DNA from: Bacteroidota bacterium
GTDB lineage: Bacteria > Bacteroidota > Bacteroidia > Bacteroidales > F082
Direction of reading: 5' to 3'
Assembly: GCA_018830105.1 (NCBI GenBank)
Contig: JAHJTC010000017.1
Span: 19,884-83,883 of the forward strand
Length of the DNA: 64,000 nt
Shown: one piece after another, positions 1-8,658 of the stretch
Numbering within the stretch: the first letter of the stretch is position 1
How the letters are laid out: each line of letters starts with the position of its first letter
Translations under genes and position numbers: made by a program
The notes under the pieces: model-generated
Seen by the model: only the letters and a program-made list of their open reading frames with translations
Databases searched by the model: none
What the model was told of the DNA's origin: nothing

Positions 1-1370
1 AATAATGAATAAAGCGTTTTTTGTCCTTTAACAGGTACATCCGAATATAAAATTACTTCGTCGGTCTTAAAAAAGTCATTCGACGAAATAAGCTGTCCTT
101 TATAATTAAAGGAAGCAGAAAACCCTTTGAATGTCGACCTAACCATGTTAAAACCATTTTCAATGCCCCTTGCAGATGCTACATAGCTATGATATGGCGA
201 AATTTCTTCCCAATCGCTACCCGGCACTAACATAATGTCAATATCCATTTTTCCGGTTTGGCTAATCAAGGCAGGGAAATCCATATCGAAGCAAATGGCT
301 GAACCAATTCTTCCGAAAGGCGAATCAAAATATTTTATAATTCCATCTCCATTGTCACATTCGCCTGGATAAGTGGGCTTTGCCTTATGAACCGTAAATA
401 GCATTTCTCCTGCTGGAGAAATCCAGCTTATTTTGTTCTCAGGATTTTCATTGGAGTTTGCTTCTGGTAAAAGGTTGATGGGAATTCCAATATAAATACT
501 ATCACGAATTGCAATCGTTTTGGCTTTTTCGATGAAGTTAGATTCTTTATCAACAGGCAAACTGATGATGGCTTCTCTTCCAAATACAATTTCAGCACCT
601 GATGAAGCTGCTATTTCACAATTTCTTAAAAACCCTTGGTTTGCCTGCTCAACCAAAGAATCAAAGTTTGTTGTCATGCGATGATGAAACTCCGCTTTAG
701 TGCTATTGATTGAAGCGATTCTTACTGTAGGCGAATCAATGGGTTCTGATAACCTGAACTGTCCCCAAATAATTATTAAAAGAAAAGGAATACCAAATAC
801 CCAGAACGCTGAATAGACCTTGCTTTTCTCAAAATAATTGTCCCAAAGCCAATTTATTATTGATGCCGTCCACATAATCAAAAATGCTACTCCCCAAATA
901 CCAGTAATTGAGACAAGCTGCAACAAAGGCAAGGCTGATTGTGTATGAGCGATAGTGCCATATGAACCAGAAGGATTGGTCGATATGGTAATATAATCCA
1001 TTAGTACATAAGCAGCGGGAAATATAAGCGTCGAAACAATTCCTTTGAGTTTTTGCGTGTAAATACGGTCAATTAAAAATGTAAGCGAAGTAAATACGCT
1101 CATCATAAAAGTAACGAAGTAATAGAAAAATCCTGACATCGGCATCATCCCTTTCCAGACGAAAATGTTTGACACCCAGCCGGCAAGAACAATTATTAAA
1201 AATCCTTTTAATGGTTTTTGAAATCGTAAAAAGCGAATGAGGAATATCGGTGCTATTAAAGCGGCGATTGGTAAAATCCATCTACCATTAAAAAAGAATA
1301 GGGAAATAAATCCTATTAACAAATAAACATAAGAATAGTGTATCTCTCTTTTATTCATAGTCTTTTCCAT
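1..1370 (-). CDS. Apolipoprotein N-acyltransferase-like membrane nitrilase (3' end cut off by window edge)
   Basis: My own translation of the minus strand from the ATG at 1370 stays open to the window edge, giving about 456 residues without a stop. The first ~200 residues are a series of hydrophobic segments, and the rest is a carbon-nitrogen hydrolase domain. The nitrilase triad is visible: Glu in EIVFGREAI, Lys in VHKAKPTYPGE and Cys in AICFDMDFPAL. Membrane segments plus a nitrilase domain is the architecture of Lnt, which N-acylates lipoproteins at the inner membrane. The N-terminal part is rather short, so this may be an Lnt paralogue and not the housekeeping enzyme. The gene is AT-rich. 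The upstream ATG at 1376 closes after eight codons and was not used. Confidence 0.8.
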   Translation of the reverse strand, partial: MEKTMNKREIHYSYVYLLIGFISLFFFNGRWILPIAALIAPIFLIRFLRFQKPLKGFLIIVLAGWVSNIFVWKGMMPMSGFFYYFVTFMMSVFTSLTFLIDRIYTQKLKGIVSTLIFPAAYVLMDYITISTNPSGSYGTIAHTQSALPLLQLVSITGIWGVAFLIMWTASIINWLWDNYFEKSKVYSAFWVFGIPFLLIIIWGQFRLSEPIDSPTVRIASINSTKAEFHHRMTTNFDSLVEQANQGFLRNCEIAASSGAEIVFGREAIISLPVDKESNFIEKAKTIAIRDSIYIGIPINLLPEANSNENPENKISWISPAGEMLFTVHKAKPTYPGECDNGDGIIKYFDSPFGRIGSAICFDMDFPALISQTGKMDIDIMLVPGSDWEEISPYHSYVASARGIENGFNMVRSTFKGFSASFNYKGQLISSNDFFKTDEVILYSDVPVKGQKTLYSL

Positions 1371-1417
1371 TGTTCATATTTATTCAATAATCAATTTAGA
1401 TTACATTTTTCGCAGAT

Positions 1418-1540
1418 AGGTTTAACCTTGCTGCATGCCGGTTGCGAGTATATAAGGTTAGGGGTCGCGGTCTTCGTTCCTCTCCGCCGACACAAACGCC
1501 GATGCGGGCTAGCGATATTGAATTATACGCAGTTATTATT
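1418..1540. repeat. Possible structured, attC-like intergenic element
   Basis: The short gap between two minus-strand genes is GC-richer than its flanks. It holds an imperfect inverted pair, TTGCGAGTATATAAGG near 1440 and TTATACGCAGTTATT near 1533, around a GC-rich centre. Similar structured spacers separate small accessory genes in Bacteroidota. No integrase is visible in the window, so the attC idea is weak. Confidence 0.25.
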
Positions 1541-2723
1541 TTATTCTAAATACAATATATTCTATCGAGTCAGGTTTCCCGGGAGAAATCAGGAGTTCGT
1601 TGTAGTCATTGTTGAACTCCATAATCGTAGAAACAAAAGTATTGCTATTACATACAGGTTCATTAGCAAGCGCATCCTTAATAGTCATCAAACTAATCTG
1701 CTGATTATTTAAGAGTATGTTTTTTATTGATTCTAATCTTTCGTCTGAGAAACTTATAGATTCCGGAATTGAGCCATACAATGCTTCTAAATAAGCCAAA
1801 TAAGCAGGATGATATGAATTGTTTGTAAGAGGTCTATTTGCATGAAATGTATAGTCTTTTGTTGAATCCGGCCAATACTCCGTTACCAAGTCAGAGGCAC
1901 ATTCCAACGAGATTATATCATGATTTGAGCCAATAATATAATTCTGACCTGAGGCATGTTTAATAGTTTTAACAAAATTTACAGCCTCTTCAAACGAAGC
2001 TTTATCTAAAACACCTCTTACTATGCAGCAGACAGGCAATCCATTAAGTGAACTTTTTAAGTCAGACAAAGTATTCACTGTAATACCAATATGTTTGTTT
2101 AATCCATTTGCTCCAATATATCCAGCAAAAGTCGTCACTAACTTTCTTGAATTGGAATTTTTATCTTTTATGTCTAAAAGAATCTCAAAACCATGATAGA
2201 ATGGTGTAATATCAATATTTTGAGCAATATAGTTGGAACTTCCGTGTTTTTTATAATTGTTTATACCCATAGAAGTGCAATGATGTGGACTATTTACAAT
2301 TCTTTCATTTGTCCAAATCTCATCAATGAGTTGAAATGCAAATACAGTTTTAAAATCTATCCCAGAACCATCACTAATCCCCTTAATCTCTTCCAATAAA
2401 TCAGGTGTCCATTTTTTAATTGCAGGAATATAATCAGTAGAATCGAGAAAGGTTGTAATAAATTCATCTGCGGATACTTGATATTTTTTTTTAATGTCGT
2501 TTTTCCATAATTCAACAAGTTCAAGAATCCTGCTTTTCATAATCTTTCCGTGTTGAAATCCATTTTCATACGGAGTGCCATTCAAATGTAGAATTGGCAA
2601 ATTTGAATACGTGGTATCAAGTAATACCTCTTTTCTTGTATCACCGTCAATATTGACAGATGAAATCAAAATACTTGATATGGAAATAGTCAAAATGAAT
2701 AGGAGAATGCTTTTCACTTGCAT
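1536..2723 (-). CDS. C45-family autoproteolytic acyltransferase/hydrolase, exported
   Basis: A 395-residue protein of the acyl-CoA:6-aminopenicillanic-acid acyltransferase (AAT, peptidase C45) family. The conserved early motif PYENGFQHGK lies near residues 51-60. The likely Ntn nucleophile is Cys149 in HHCTSMG; AAT enzymes cleave themselves before such a Cys and then hydrolyse or transfer acyl/amide groups. I chose the ATG at 2723 over an ATG 28 codons upstream because it puts a clear signal peptide (MQVKSILLFILTISISSILI) at the N-terminus. The substrate cannot be told from sequence. The gene is AT-rich and sits next to an Lnt-like gene and a broken T9SS gene. Confidence 0.8.
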   Translation of the reverse strand: MQVKSILLFILTISISSILISSVNIDGDTRKEVLLDTTYSNLPILHLNGTPYENGFQHGKIMKSRILELVELWKNDIKKKYQVSADEFITTFLDSTDYIPAIKKWTPDLLEEIKGISDGSGIDFKTVFAFQLIDEIWTNERIVNSPHHCTSMGINNYKKHGSSNYIAQNIDITPFYHGFEILLDIKDKNSNSRKLVTTFAGYIGANGLNKHIGITVNTLSDLKSSLNGLPVCCIVRGVLDKASFEEAVNFVKTIKHASGQNYIIGSNHDIISLECASDLVTEYWPDSTKDYTFHANRPLTNNSYHPAYLAYLEALYGSIPESISFSDERLESIKNILLNNQQISLMTIKDALANEPVCNSNTFVSTIMEFNNDYNELLISPGKPDSIEYIVFRIK

Positions 2724-2910
2724 ATTTTCTATATTAATTATCTGCCATTCGAAGCTGTTTCTATAATTTTGAACAACGGTTTGAACAGGGTGCGTTTGGC
2801 ATTTCAACGCTCAATGCTTTCAATTTACTACTATGTTTCTTTATTACTATCATCTTCATTTTTAGCACTATATGTCAAATGCACTATATTTTTTTTAACC
2901 AAACGTAATT

Positions 2911-3153
2911 TTATTTCTTAATTATTTTTCTGAATATTATTCCTTGATTCTCAGTGTCTAATCGTAAGAAATATATTCCTGTCTTGTATTTACTGAAGTC
3001 AATTTCAAAGATATTATTTTTAAGTGAGTTGATTTGTTTTTCTAAACTCATTTTTCCATAAATGTCAGTAAGAATATAGGATTTGATTGTATTTGTTAAG
3101 GCTGATGCATCAATTGTAAACATTCCAGATGTCGGATTCGGGTCGTCCACCAT
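2911..3153 (-). pseudogene. Orphan T9SS type A sorting domain (C-terminal remnant)
   Basis: The 80 codons match only the last domain of T9SS cargo: PNPTSGMFTID at the start, YGKMSLEKQIN in the middle and KTGIYFLRLDTE near the end, closing on a basic tail. The open frame begins just before the PNP motif, and no cargo domain, signal peptide or plausible upstream frame precedes it. It is therefore read as the surviving 3' end of a deleted secreted-protein gene. A free-standing 80-residue protein could not reach the T9SS without a signal peptide. Confidence 0.7.
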
Positions 3154-3504
3154 TTAATGGTGGCATCCCAACGGTGGTATGGAATTTGCCTGATTCTTCT
3201 CCTTGTTTCTCCTTACGATCGTTCAATGGTAAATTCTACATGTTGAACCTGTCTGACTTCAGTAAATAATGCAGGCTGAACCAGTACATAAGCCCTGAAG
3301 AAAAGCTGATTGTATGGCCTAAAACACTTCCCACCAAACATGCTCTCGCCATGTCAGTCCCATACCTTCCTCGTTCCCGGCAACAAAACACAATGTTAAA
3401 CAGTGGATTAAGGCTGGATGTCTGACAAAAGCGTAAATGTAGAAAAAAAACAAATCAATAAATCAAAAATTGAGGTTAAGGTTAAAATTGAGTATGGTTT
3501 CCGC
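3154..3504. other. Gene-free stretch, no recognised feature
   Basis: No open frame with family character was found on either strand. The segment 3155-3180 holds near-repeats of a 'ggtggcatccca / ggtggtatgg' kind. The rest may be debris of the gene whose 3' end remains at 2911-3153. Confidence 0.4.
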
Positions 3505-3541
3505 CTCAACCTCAACCTCAGCCTCAACCTCAACCTCAACC
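3505..3541. repeat. Hexanucleotide tandem repeat (CTCAAC)6
   Basis: Six consecutive CTCAAC units (the third reads CTCAGC) lie about 85 bp upstream of the SNF2 helicase gene. Just before them, near 3470-3492, is a short stretch GAGGTTAAGGTT that is nearly complementary, so the two could fold into a hairpin. The units are too short for a CRISPR and have no spacers. Confidence 0.75.
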
Positions 3542-3624
3542 AAAACCAGCAAGCTAAAGAAGCAACTGTTTTATTTCACAACACACGCCTTTAATTATCG
3601 GGCAATCCCTATTTTTGCCAACTT

Positions 3625-6564
3625 ATGGAAGCTGCTTATCCGAATCTTGTGATTGTGGTGCGGAAGAATCGTTTTCTGGGGTGGATACTTATGCCGTATC
3701 TCACGATCAAAGCAAACAAGAACTTCCTGACGACAGAGCAGGCTTTTTCGACGCTGGAAGTTGCCAATCTGACCGAAGCATGGGAAAAGTCGCTGCACGA
3801 ACTGGCTTTAAACCTGGAAATGCAGGAGCTGGCCAATCGCTTCTCGAAGAAGAAAGTACAGGCAGTCACATTCTTTGAGTCGGTTGACAGTCAAATACTT
3901 GATGAGGTTATTTTGCCTTTTGTCGCTAAGCAGATGCAGAAAATACTGCTGTTGGCCTTGGAAAACGACATCCCCATTTATCAGGGCATCAGCTGGCCCA
4001 ATCTCTATCCGGATCAGCAATTGCGCTATCAGCAGCAGGCGGGCAAAACCCTGCTTCACTTTACACGAACGGAGGAAAAAACACTTTATCAATTAAAGGT
4101 TTTTCACGCTGGAAAACCGATCAATCTGCGGTCTGACACCCTCGTTTTAAGTCGGGAACCCTGCTTATTGATTCATCGAAAGATGATCCTTCACTTTGAA
4201 GCGGAAATCAATGGCAAGCTATTCCTTCCTTTTCTTAAAAAAGACATCATTGAGATTCCACACCGTGCCGAAAAACAATATTTCGAGCGTTTCATCCGCA
4301 AGATCGCCAATCATGCTGAGATAGAAGCCATTGGTTTCGAGCTGATTGATCTGGATTATACGCCCCAGGCACAACTCAGGCTGGAGCAAAACTGGAATGG
4401 CGCATACGGCCTGAGCCTGAGTTTTGCTTATGGCAATAAACAAATCTATCCTCATCAAAAACAGCAGCGGTTCACAAGCCTGCAAACTGATGATAAGGGA
4501 TTTATTTTCAAACGCTTGAGCCGAAACAAAAAGCATGAACAACGCTATATCGACACTATTAAGAATTTAGGCTTTAAGCAGGATCAATCGTTTTTTCAAC
4601 TCAAAAGCAGCCTGGGTAATACACAGGAGAACCAACTTCAGGAATTGGTTTATTACCTTCAGGACATCAAAACAGAGCTAGACGCGCTGGCATTCACTGT
4701 CATACAGCAAACGGAGTCAACCTACTTGCTTTCCCGGCCTGTGATACAAACAGATCTACAGCAGAAGAAGGATTGGTTTGACCTTTATATGATTGTAAAA
4801 GCAGGTGAGCATGAATTTCCATTTTTGGCTTTGCGCAATCATCTGCTTACCGCCAACAGAATTTTCAGATTGCAGAACGGACAAATCTTTCTGATCCCGG
4901 AAGCCTGGTTCGAAAAGTACCGTGGCCTTGCCATCCATGCCCAGCCTCGTGAAGAGCAGTCGCTGAGGATCAAGAAACAACACGAAATGCTGATTCCTGA
5001 TCGTAAAGTGCTTGATCCGCAAAACATTACACCTCATAGCCCCGACACCCTCACCCCCTACCCTGAGCTAAAAAATGCCCAACTGAGAAGCTATCAGAAA
5101 GTTGGCTTCCAATGGCTTAACTGGCTTGTTGATCAGTCCTTTGGCGGAATTCTGGCAGATGATATGGGGCTTGGCAAAACGCTGCAAATCATCAGCCTGT
5201 TGGTGCATCATTATCCATCGGACACAGCTGATAAAAGACAATCGGTTTCAAAATCGCAGGCGACAAATGGGCAACTTGATTTATTTGCCGAGGCACTAAC
5301 GGATGAAATTGCAACTGAACCAATAACAACACAAAAACCTTCGCTCGTTGTGATGCCTGCCTCACTGATACACAACTGGATAAACGAAATAAATCGTTTC
5401 GCTCCACAACTTATATATTGGAACTATACTGGCTCAGAGCGTAGGCTTTCGGCGAAAATTTTGCGTCAACATCAAATTATTCTCACCACCTATGGCACGC
5501 TTAGAAACGATATTGAGTTGCTGAAGCCAATCGCTTTTAAGCTGGTGATTCTCGATGAGAGTCAGGCCATCAAAAACGCAAGCTCCAAAACAGCCGCAGC
5601 AGCTTATGCCCTGTCAAAGGAAACAGGCATCGCGATGACGGGCACGCCTATCGAAAACAGCCTTTACGACTTATGGTCGCAAATGGAGTTTGCCAATCCC
5701 GGCTTGCTGGCCAGCAAGGAGCAGTTCGAAAAACACTATGTTATTCCTGTTAAAAAACAGCAGGATGAAACCGCAGCGCGTGCGTTGCAGCACCTTATCA
5801 TGCCCTATCTGTTACGCAGAACCAAACTTGCTGTTGCACCGGAGCTGCCTCCGCTTACACAGATCATCAGCTACTGCGAAATGCTTCCCGAGCAGACAGC
5901 CTACTATGAGAAAGAAAAAAGCCGGCTGCGAAATTTTCTTTTGCAAGCCCGGAACGACCCCGAACAAAAACTCCGTTTGCCAGTGTTAGTGCTTCGTGCT
6001 TTGATGCGTCTGAGGCAAATTGCCAATCATCCGGTGCTGGCCGAAAAAGAGAGCACTGCTGAAAGCGGCAAGTTTGAAGCCGTGACCGAAAAATTACAGA
6101 CCTTAATTGCCGAAGGCCAGAAGGTGCTGTTGTTCTCGTCGTTTACCAGTCACCTGAAACGTTATGCGGCCCATTTCGATTCCATGAACTTAGCCTACAC
6201 CATGCTAACCGGTTCAACCAGAAAGCGTGAGGAGGTGATCAATAAATTTAAGGCTGATCAAAAAGTACAGCTGTTTCTGATCTCGCTCAAAGCTGGTGGC
6301 TTCGGACTCAACCTCACCGAAGCCGGCTATGTGTTTATGCTCGACCCCTGGTGGAATCCCGCAGCCGAGTTGCAGGCACTGAGCCGTGCACATCGCATCG
6401 GGCAAGACAAAAAGGTGTTTGTGTACCGTTTTATCAGCAAAGATACCGTTGAAGAAAAAATCCTGGGCTTGCAGCAATACAAAACCGACCTGGCAGATCA
6501 GATTCTTGACACAACCGACACCAGCAGGCCAAAAATTGAAGAAATGATGCAATTGTTGGAATAA
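3625..6564 (+). CDS. SNF2-family DEAD/DEAH-box helicase
   Basis: A 979-residue SNF2/RapA-type ATPase, expected to move along double-stranded DNA or remodel protein-DNA complexes. The first ~480 residues are a family-specific N-terminal region. Walker A is DMGLGKT with Lys518, and the Walker B-like box is DESQ at 644-647. TGTPIENSL follows, then the second RecA lobe with LKAGGFGLNL and the motif VI region SRAHRIGQ (920-927). Between motifs I and Ia is a hydrophilic insertion (about 540-575). The ATG at 3625 is the first after an in-frame stop at 3592. No restriction or phage-defence partners are adjacent, so a housekeeping role is as likely as defence. Confidence 0.93.
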   Translation: MEAAYPNLVIVVRKNRFLGWILMPYLTIKANKNFLTTEQAFSTLEVANLTEAWEKSLHELALNLEMQELANRFSKKKVQAVTFFESVDSQILDEVILPFVAKQMQKILLLALENDIPIYQGISWPNLYPDQQLRYQQQAGKTLLHFTRTEEKTLYQLKVFHAGKPINLRSDTLVLSREPCLLIHRKMILHFEAEINGKLFLPFLKKDIIEIPHRAEKQYFERFIRKIANHAEIEAIGFELIDLDYTPQAQLRLEQNWNGAYGLSLSFAYGNKQIYPHQKQQRFTSLQTDDKGFIFKRLSRNKKHEQRYIDTIKNLGFKQDQSFFQLKSSLGNTQENQLQELVYYLQDIKTELDALAFTVIQQTESTYLLSRPVIQTDLQQKKDWFDLYMIVKAGEHEFPFLALRNHLLTANRIFRLQNGQIFLIPEAWFEKYRGLAIHAQPREEQSLRIKKQHEMLIPDRKVLDPQNITPHSPDTLTPYPELKNAQLRSYQKVGFQWLNWLVDQSFGGILADDMGLGKTLQIISLLVHHYPSDTADKRQSVSKSQATNGQLDLFAEALTDEIATEPITTQKPSLVVMPASLIHNWINEINRFAPQLIYWNYTGSERRLSAKILRQHQIILTTYGTLRNDIELLKPIAFKLVILDESQAIKNASSKTAAAAYALSKETGIAMTGTPIENSLYDLWSQMEFANPGLLASKEQFEKHYVIPVKKQQDETAARALQHLIMPYLLRRTKLAVAPELPPLTQIISYCEMLPEQTAYYEKEKSRLRNFLLQARNDPEQKLRLPVLVLRALMRLRQIANHPVLAEKESTAESGKFEAVTEKLQTLIAEGQKVLLFSSFTSHLKRYAAHFDSMNLAYTMLTGSTRKREEVINKFKADQKVQLFLISLKAGGFGLNLTEAGYVFMLDPWWNPAAELQALSRAHRIGQDKKVFVYRFISKDTVEEKILGLQQYKTDLADQILDTTDTSRPKIEEMMQLLE

Positions 6565-6565
6565 A

Positions 6566-7010
6566 CATTGTTCACGGATTCATCCGTGGGTTGTGGGGTC
6601 AATCTCAAATTCCACCCAATGGATTTATCCATTTCCAACCCGTATTGCTCCCGAATAAGATGAAATTTTATGGATATTCAATCCAAACCTCAATCAATTA
6701 AAAAAACCGTTGAAACGGTTTTGGTTTTTGGGGGAATCCTATCCGTTGCCCACGGATGAATCCGCGGGCTATGGATTTTGCCTGGTTGACCGAATGCCAT
6801 GTATCCATATTTTGTTAAAGGTATGGGATATAATGAGTTGTTTTTAATGCTAATATAAAAAATGCTTATACGGTTTATCAATTCCTATAACCCACGGATT
6901 CATCCGTGGGTCGTGGAATCAAAGCACCTATTAAACCCAATGGATTTATCCATTTCCAACCCGTATTGCTCCCGAAAAGGATGAAATTTTGGGGGTATTC
7001 AATCAAACTC
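6566..7010. repeat. REP-like palindromes within two ~120-bp direct repeats
   Basis: The gap after the helicase gene holds three palindromes of one family. The first is CACGGATTCATCCGTG at 6573-6588. The second is at 6748-6769 (GCCCACGGAT / ATCCGCGGGC). The third, at 6890-6911, is ACCCACGGAT / ATCCGTGGGT with a perfect 10-bp stem. The first and third each head a similar unit that continues with CCAATGGATTTATCCATTTC (near 6614 and 6933) and a matching tail. Between them AACCGTTGAAACGGTT (6703-6720) forms another hairpin. A related palindrome lies at 14434. Such sequences in Bacteroidota are commonly associated with RAYT transposases. Confidence 0.75.
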
Positions 7011-7116
7011 ATTCTTTTTTTGGAGGGAACTCATTGCCAGATTAAAAGATTCCTTAATTTTAACCAATCAAATCCCAAATTGGAATTTGATTTTGAAAAC
7101 CATTAAAACAAAGTTC

Positions 7117-8598
7117 ATGAAAAACAAACTATTTCTGATCGCTACTTCATTTTTGATGATAACAGCAATTTTTATCCTAAACAGCTGCAAAAAAGATGAT
7201 ACAGAAAACGAAACAATTCAAGTAGCAGGTGTCCCATTCAATCCTAACTATTTTATCAGCGATGGCAAAATTGTCGGGATCGATGCTGATATTGCTGCCA
7301 AAGCCATGCAAAATGCAGGTGTTGAATACAATATGAGTATGTCAGATTTTTGGCCGGGCGCCTATGATGCAACCTTAAACGGGCCAAACAAGGCATTATT
7401 GACAACAGCCTTCACTCCCGAACGCAAAGACTTTTTCAAATGGGCAGGCCCCACGAGTCAGTCAATGTTTGGCATATTTGAAAACGGATATTCGGGCCTT
7501 GTATATCCCATGCCTATTGAGGAATGCATGCTCCTCCCCCCTATCGCAGTGGTAAAAAACTGGATGGAGACAACCACCCTTGAAGAACTCGGCTTTGATA
7601 ACCTGGTCTATTATGATACTTACGACGAAGCACTGAATGCATTTTTGAATGGTGAAGTAAAATTTATCGCCAGTGATTTTTATCATCTGGCGGCGGAGCT
7701 AAAACCTTCAGGATATTATATAGGAAATGTCTTCACAATAACACGATACCGCACAGTGTACAATTACATTGCCTTTTCGAAGGATGTAAGTGATGTTGTT
7801 GTCAACAAGGTTCAAAATGAAATCGAAAACTTGATAAAGGATCAAAGTATGGTTTCAATTGTTAATGATTATTTGCCAGCAATGCCCAGCGATTATATGC
7901 CGGGAACCATTCAGCTTTTTACCGAAGTCAGCCCCCCAAACAACTTTGGTACTGGACAAGGCACTGAGCGCAAAGTAGAAGGCTCTGCCGTTGATTTTGT
8001 AAATGAAATACAGAGGAGAACCGGATATGTGAACAAGATTAACCTGAGTTTATGGAATGATGCTTACGCTGTTGCACAATACCTGCCAAACAGTGCAGTA
8101 TTTACGACCGCCCGCACACCCGAACGCGAAAATATGTTTCAGTGGGTAGGTCCGGTTTCTTCAAGCAGATCCCATTTTTACACCCTGGCATCTTCGGGAT
8201 TGACAATTGAAACACTTGAACAAGCTAAAGCACTTCAATCGATAGCCACGCCAAATGGTTGGTTTACCCATGATTTTCTTGTCAACAATAACTTTCCAAA
8301 CATTGTGGCTACGGCAATCACGTCTCAGGATGCTTTTAATCAACTTATTACAGGCGAAGTTGATGCGCTGCTCCTAACCGATGTGAGTGTGAAATGGTTG
8401 GCTGATTTGAACGATATTCCCATGAGCGATATTACCCAACAAATGGAAGCACTTAATTTTAATGGTTATATCGCATTCAGCCTCAGCACACCTGCTAGTA
8501 CTGTTCAGCAATGGCAAAGTCACCTTGATGCCATGAAGACAGATGGCACATTCGAAACGATTTGGAATAAATGGTTTGAAGGAATACCGATGCCCTAA
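7117..8598 (+). CDS. Lipoprotein with two tandem family-3 solute-binding domains
   Basis: A 493-residue protein with a lipoprotein signal (lipobox ILNSC, Cys24) followed by two copies of a periplasmic solute-binding fold of the amino-acid-binding type (SBP_bac_3), about residues 35-270 and 275-490. Each copy has the family hallmarks: GIDADIAA / GSAVDFVN after the first strand, TPERKDFFKWAGP / TPERENMFQWVGP, and a late ALNAFLNGEV / AFNQLITGEV segment. I used the ATG at 7117; a TTG ten codons upstream would put charged residues before the signal peptide. No ABC permease or ATPase is nearby, so binding probably serves sensing. The next gene is a paralogue 60 bp downstream. Confidence 0.85.
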   Translation: MKNKLFLIATSFLMITAIFILNSCKKDDTENETIQVAGVPFNPNYFISDGKIVGIDADIAAKAMQNAGVEYNMSMSDFWPGAYDATLNGPNKALLTTAFTPERKDFFKWAGPTSQSMFGIFENGYSGLVYPMPIEECMLLPPIAVVKNWMETTTLEELGFDNLVYYDTYDEALNAFLNGEVKFIASDFYHLAAELKPSGYYIGNVFTITRYRTVYNYIAFSKDVSDVVVNKVQNEIENLIKDQSMVSIVNDYLPAMPSDYMPGTIQLFTEVSPPNNFGTGQGTERKVEGSAVDFVNEIQRRTGYVNKINLSLWNDAYAVAQYLPNSAVFTTARTPERENMFQWVGPVSSSRSHFYTLASSGLTIETLEQAKALQSIATPNGWFTHDFLVNNNFPNIVATAITSQDAFNQLITGEVDALLLTDVSVKWLADLNDIPMSDITQQMEALNFNGYIAFSLSTPASTVQQWQSHLDAMKTDGTFETIWNKWFEGIPMP

Positions 8599-8658
8599 GT
8601 GTAAAAAAATCATAGTATTTGACCTACTGAATTCAAATATTAAAAACCGTATTTAAAG

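Noticed and set aside
3505..3541. Possible CRISPR-like repeat array
   Set aside because: The units are six bases long and have no spacers, and no cas genes are visible.
3625..6564. SNF2 helicase as part of a defence system (e.g. DISARM-like)
   Set aside because: No methyltransferase, nuclease or other defence gene is adjacent; repeats and binding-protein genes follow.
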